64,000 nucleotides of DNA from Setophaga petechia (Eukaryota > Chordata > Aves > Passeriformes > Parulidae), in contig JANCRA010000003.1 in assembly GCA_024362935.1 (NCBI GenBank), positions 47,467,844 to 47,531,843 on the forward strand. The letters are read 5' to 3'. A program made the translations under genes and the position numbers. Shown here in pieces: positions 60,350 through 64,000 of this stretch. Within the stretch, counting starts at the first letter, position 1. Each line of letters starts with the position of its first letter. Under the pieces are notes generated by a model. The model was given only the letters and a program-made list of their open reading frames with translations, was not told where the DNA came from and did not search any database.

Positions 60350-60605
60350 TGATAGGACAAAAAGGAAATGGCCTCAAGTTGTGGCAAGGAAGGTTTAGAT
60401 TGGATATTAGGGAACATTCCTTCCCTGAAAGCTGTCCAAGCTGGCACAGCTGCCCACGGGTGAGTTGCTGTCCCTGGAGAGATTTAAAAGGCACATGGAT
60501 GTGGCACCTGGGGACAGGGATAGTGGTGGCCTTGGCAGGTCTGGGGGAATGGCTGGACTTGATGGTCTCAGCAGTCCTTTCCAACCTCAGTGATTCATTC
60601 CATGG
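60350..60605 (+). mobile_element. CR1 LINE 3' end fragment
   Basis: About 250 bp of typical CR1 3' sequence: 'ggcctcaagttgtggcaagg', 'attggatattagggaacatt', 'atggctggacttgatggtct' and 'tcctttccaacctcagtgat'. It is 5'-truncated, like most avian copies. Confidence 0.93.
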
Positions 60606-60609
60606 TTCT

Positions 60610-61120
60610 AAGAGATCCCTGCTCATACATGGATGCAATTTGCTGTTTCCTGACAAAGTTGGCTGAACTTAAAACAAAGGGAGAAAAGGCAGCAGCACTG
60701 ACAGCCACGTGCTCTGTCCAGACCAAGGGAGGCACTGATCCTCCCCCAGTGTGACACAGCAGCTCTGCTGTCAGCACATCCAGAACAAGCTGGGAGCTGC
60801 TGCTCCAGCCAAAGGGACAGCAGCTACACTCAGACACAGACAGCTGGTGCTGCCCTCCCAGCCTGCCCTGGGAACAGTGCCAGTCTGCCAGAGGGAGGTG
60901 AAATCCCCAGGGGACTCAGGCCTTCTGTCCTACAGCTGTGGAGAGGGGGGAAGCAGACCAGGCAGAAAGCAGACTGCCCAAAGGAAAGTGACCTTTTTTC
61001 CTGTCTAAGTCAAGCCAGCACTAAAAGCTTGGCCCTGCCCCTCCCTACAGCCATCAGACCTCCCACTGCACATCTCTTCTCAATTTAACTATTTTGCATT
61101 TTTCAGTCTTACTAAACTGA
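60610..61120. other. No recognisable gene
   Basis: In human the next gene downstream of TALDO1 is GATD1 in tail-to-tail orientation. No exon of that gene is recognisable here. Confidence 0.45.
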
Positions 61121-61129
61121 GAATTCCAA

Positions 61130-61240
61130 GAGATTTCTAGAATGGTTTGGGTTGGAAGGGGACCTTGAAGACCATCTCATTCCACCCCCTGCCTTGAGCA
61201 GGTTGCTGTGTTCTAACACCACACACTGCACCACCAGGGC
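61130..61240 (-). mobile_element. CR1 LINE 3' end fragment
   Basis: 'aatggtttgggttggaaggg', then 'gaccttgaagaccatctcat' and 'tccaccccctgc', is the antisense of a CR1 3' terminus. Confidence 0.85.
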
Positions 61241-62910
61241 AGGGCAGGGACTCGGGCACACAGGATTTGGGGACTTGGTGCTATCAAACTGGCTGGTCAG
61301 AGGCTTGGAGCCTCTGGAATAAATGCCCCTTCTTCCCCTTGAGGGAGGCAAGAACCTTCACTTGCATGGAATCTGTCCCCTCACATAGCTGAGACACACT
61401 GGGTCAGTAACACCGTGGAGCTCAAATGAAACTGAAGCATTGCAGAAGGTGCTCAAGAGAGAATGAAATGCTGCAGTGAGGGGGGGAAAAGAAAAAGAGG
61501 TAGGAAAGGTGCCTGAGTAACAGTGAAGCCTTTCTCCACCTACCAACAGATGCCTCTCAAGAGCTGAGGAGGCAAGAGGGGTCACGGGGTCAGTCACGGG
61601 ATCCCTTCCTTCCTGTGGTGGCAGCTGGTGTTTCAGAACTCCCCAGCACTGGGGTTCTTTCTCTGCAGCACAGATGGATGTTGTGAGGGGCCTGACATCC
61701 GTGGCTAAGCCACAAAGTCCACATCCCTTCTGAAAAAAAAACCAAGCACCACATAAACCTTCAGCTTGTACAGCTCTTCAGTCAGTCACACAAAGTGTGT
61801 TCACTCCTTAGCTCTTCCTCAAATTCCCCTCTCTCCAGCAGACGCAGGGATCTCTCCCAGGGACCTGTCTGTGCCCTGCTTACAAACTCCTTCTGGGACT
61901 TCCCAGATTCCCATACCTCCTCAGATTAAGAAATCATATGTCTCTTGTCTCCCAGGAAGGTCTGTGGCTCTCACAGTCACAAGGACAGAACTCAGGAATT
62001 AGGGGCAGATGCAACACCTATGTTTGGAGAAATCCTAAAGAATCAATAAATAAACTTTAAGCATTGATTATAAAATGACAGCACCTTTCCCAACCTTTCC
62101 TTGTGGTGGCTGCTCTCTGATTCCAACATCCAGCTCTGTGCAAACACACAAAGCTTGGAGGGAGGTTGGAAAAGATTTCTTTCCTCCTCCAGCTGTGCCT
62201 TGCATCCCATCACAGACTGTGCTAAGGGAGACACCCTGCTGCTCCCAGCACCTCCTTCATTCTTGACATGGGGTACAGGAAAGCAGAGCTGTTGGAAGAA
62301 CAGACACAGTAAGTACATCCATTTATATTCATCTTCCCAACATGGAATTTAATTTAAAATTAGTCCTCAGCTTCACTGATTACGTCCATCCAATACAGCC
62401 ATCACAGGCCAGGATGGATGGCACCAAACCCAGACAGTCCCATTTGAAATTTTCAAGTAAATCAGGACCAAAGAGCCACTTCCATCTCTTCTGGTCCTTG
62501 TTTGAATGCACACAAGATGAATAAAGCAGCAGATTCCATTAAAAAAATAAGTTTGGTTTTGTTTTTTTTTTTAACAAGATTATACTGTAGAAGCTCCAAG
62601 GAAAGAATCTTAATTAAATATGTTAATACACAAATTGAATGCTGGCATGACCAACAACCACCAGCTGCAGACAGGGCCAGAGCTCAAACATCTTGTCAGG
62701 ATCCTCAAAACCACAAAAACTGAGATCATACCCACAGGCAGGTCTTGGGGTTGTGTTTTCCAGAATTAAGCAGTTTCCCAACCGCTGCACCAGCACTCCT
62801 CTTCCCAGCTCAGGTGTAATCCTGCCAGGAAAGGCTCCATACCTTAGGGATGGTGGGCTGTCCTCTTTTTGGTGAAGAAATCCTTTGTGGGGTGCAGGAC
62901 AGCAGTGCTC
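61240..62910. other. No recognisable gene
   Basis: Frames are short and unrelated to known proteins. A poly-T stretch lies near 62560-62572. If the minus-strand exon at 62913-63020 is real, its 3' untranslated region would run leftwards into this stretch. Confidence 0.45.
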
Positions 62911-62912
62911 TT

Positions 62913-63020
62913 TTACAGCTGTGAGCCAACATCCAAGAAACTCCTCCTGCCCTTGGATTCATCCTGCTCCACGTGCTGCAGGGGCACCCTGATGATTCTA
63001 GCAGGTACCTCCATGTCTGC
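62913..63020 (-). CDS. Candidate 3'-terminal coding exon, unidentified gene
   Basis: On the minus strand a strong acceptor (a long pyrimidine tract ending in 'gtgtttttacag') precedes exactly 36 codons in phase 0, ending in TAA. The peptide starts ADMEVPARIIRVPLQ and ends FLDVGSQL. A 43-base segment further upstream (63182-63224), with an acceptor-like 'tttggtcctag' and a donor-like 'gtaacatc', would join it in frame. I do not recognise the protein, and it is not the C-terminus I would expect for GATD1. It may be real or a chance open stretch behind a good acceptor. Confidence 0.3.
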   Translation of the reverse strand, partial: ADMEVPARIIRVPLQHVEQDESKGRRSFLDVGSQL

Positions 63021-63774
63021 CTGTAAAAACACCAGAGGAAAACAGGATGTGGTCCCAGCTATTAAGCCCAGAAAAGAGGTAACACTGTGAGTCCAAAAAA
63101 ATAAATCAGTAAAACCCTAGAAAATAAAACCAAACCCCCACCCAAATAAAAAAACAATAGAACCCACCAGCTGGATGTTACCAGGAACAGATTTCCAAGG
63201 AAACAAGCCTGCCTGGTAACATTCCTAGGACCAAAGCACCAAGCATTGCACAGCACAATGCTGAAACAATAGAAGTTTGTGTGGGATCAAATCTCCCAAG
63301 TCTGAAGGTTTTCAATTCTTTGGGAAACAGAGAGACAAAAACCCCTCAGGATAAACCCCACAGCTTGGATGGCTGGGATGGGATTGTTCACAGGGCTCCT
63401 CAGCTGGACCAGGCACAAGGTACAGAAGCTACAAACTGAGGTACCTAAATTCTTCCCACAGGGAGTTTAATATGCAAGAACTACACAAAAATCCTTGCTC
63501 TTTGTGTAATGCCACTTGAAGCTTTTAGTTGATGTAAACACTTTTTAAATAAAGGAAAATACCAAATAAACTATCAAGTTTTACGTTTGTAGAACAAAAT
63601 TAAGATGGAAAATGAACAGAATAAAACTTTTCTGAACATACCTGGATGACATTCAACAACTTTGTGTTTCCTATGTTCATCTGTCCTTCTTTTCCCACCG
63701 TTTTTCTGACCAATTTTTTCCAATCCCTGGCTAAAACTGGTCACACTGTACAAGAACTTAAGAGTTATCATCAC
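63021..63774. other. No recognised feature beyond one exon-like segment
   Basis: Apart from the exon-like 63182-63224 (minus) described with the preceding entry, no coding or RNA feature is evident. Confidence 0.4.
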
Positions 63775-64000
63775 TAATGGCCTCAAGTTGTGCCAGGGGA
63801 AGTTTAGGTTGGATATTAGGGAAAATTTCTTCATGGAAAGGGACATCAAGCCCTGGAACAGGCTGCCCAGGGCAGTGGTGGAGTTACCACCTCTGGAAGG
63901 GCTCAGAAAACACAGGGATGTGATACCTGAGATTGAGTGGTGAACATGGTGGTGCTGCTGCATGGACGCTTGGACTTGATCTTAAAAGCTCTTTTCCAAC
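63775..64000 (+). mobile_element. CR1 LINE 3' part, cut by the window end
   Basis: 'ggcctcaagttgtgccaggg', 'gttggatattagggaaaatt', 'ctggaacaggctgcccaggg' and 'cttggacttgatcttaaaag' follow the CR1 3' order in plus orientation. It resembles the copy at 60350-60605 but is fuller in the middle. The 3' end lies outside the window. Confidence 0.92.

Noticed and set aside
60610..63060. Search for GATD1 exons on the minus strand, expected from human synteny
   Set aside because: No segment resembling the conserved GATD1 C-terminal region was found by eye; the gene may lie further right or be missing here.

Overview
This window looks like nuclear DNA of a bird, most likely a songbird. The evidence is repeated 3' ends and one reverse-transcriptase remnant of CR1 retrotransposons (the dominant avian LINE), compact introns, and the neighbouring pair EPS8L2 then TALDO1 on the same strand, the order also known from human 11p15.5. 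The species cannot be read from the sequence.

Layout. Positions 1 to about 34,500 are AT-rich and gene-poor. I find no convincing exon there, only low-complexity tracts, a few CR1 pieces and blocks rich in TAATTA-type motifs that could be regulatory. At about 34.5 kb the base composition changes abruptly. From 34.5 to 44.4 kb the DNA is GC-rich, with CpG islands, isolated exon-like segments that I cannot assign, and a large imperfect palindrome (about 41.76-44.28 kb). The innermost arms of the palindrome are almost identical, and both carry the same order of GC boxes, E-boxes, AT-rich box, pyrimidine tract, splice-acceptor-like site and AATAAA signal. A 72-bp minisatellite and a GGGAGA microsatellite follow.

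The certain genes are on the right. Four exons encoding the C-terminal part of EPS8L2 (start of the SH3 domain, SAM domain and tail) lie at 47.9-50.2 kb. The exon for the second half of the SH3 domain is not in the intron where it belongs, and the N-terminal exons are not recognisable anywhere in the window. The complete eight-exon TALDO1 gene (337 codons, all catalytic residues present) occupies 53.7-59.9 kb behind a CpG-island promoter with three CCAAT boxes. Beyond TALDO1 are CR1 fragments and one possible 3'-terminal exon of an unknown minus-strand gene.

The two genes act separately. EPS8L2 links receptor and Rac signalling to actin. TALDO1 is a pentose phosphate pathway enzyme. Their adjacency is conserved synteny, not an operon. 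The most unusual structure is the inverted duplication at 41.3-44.4 kb, which the annotated genes do not explain.
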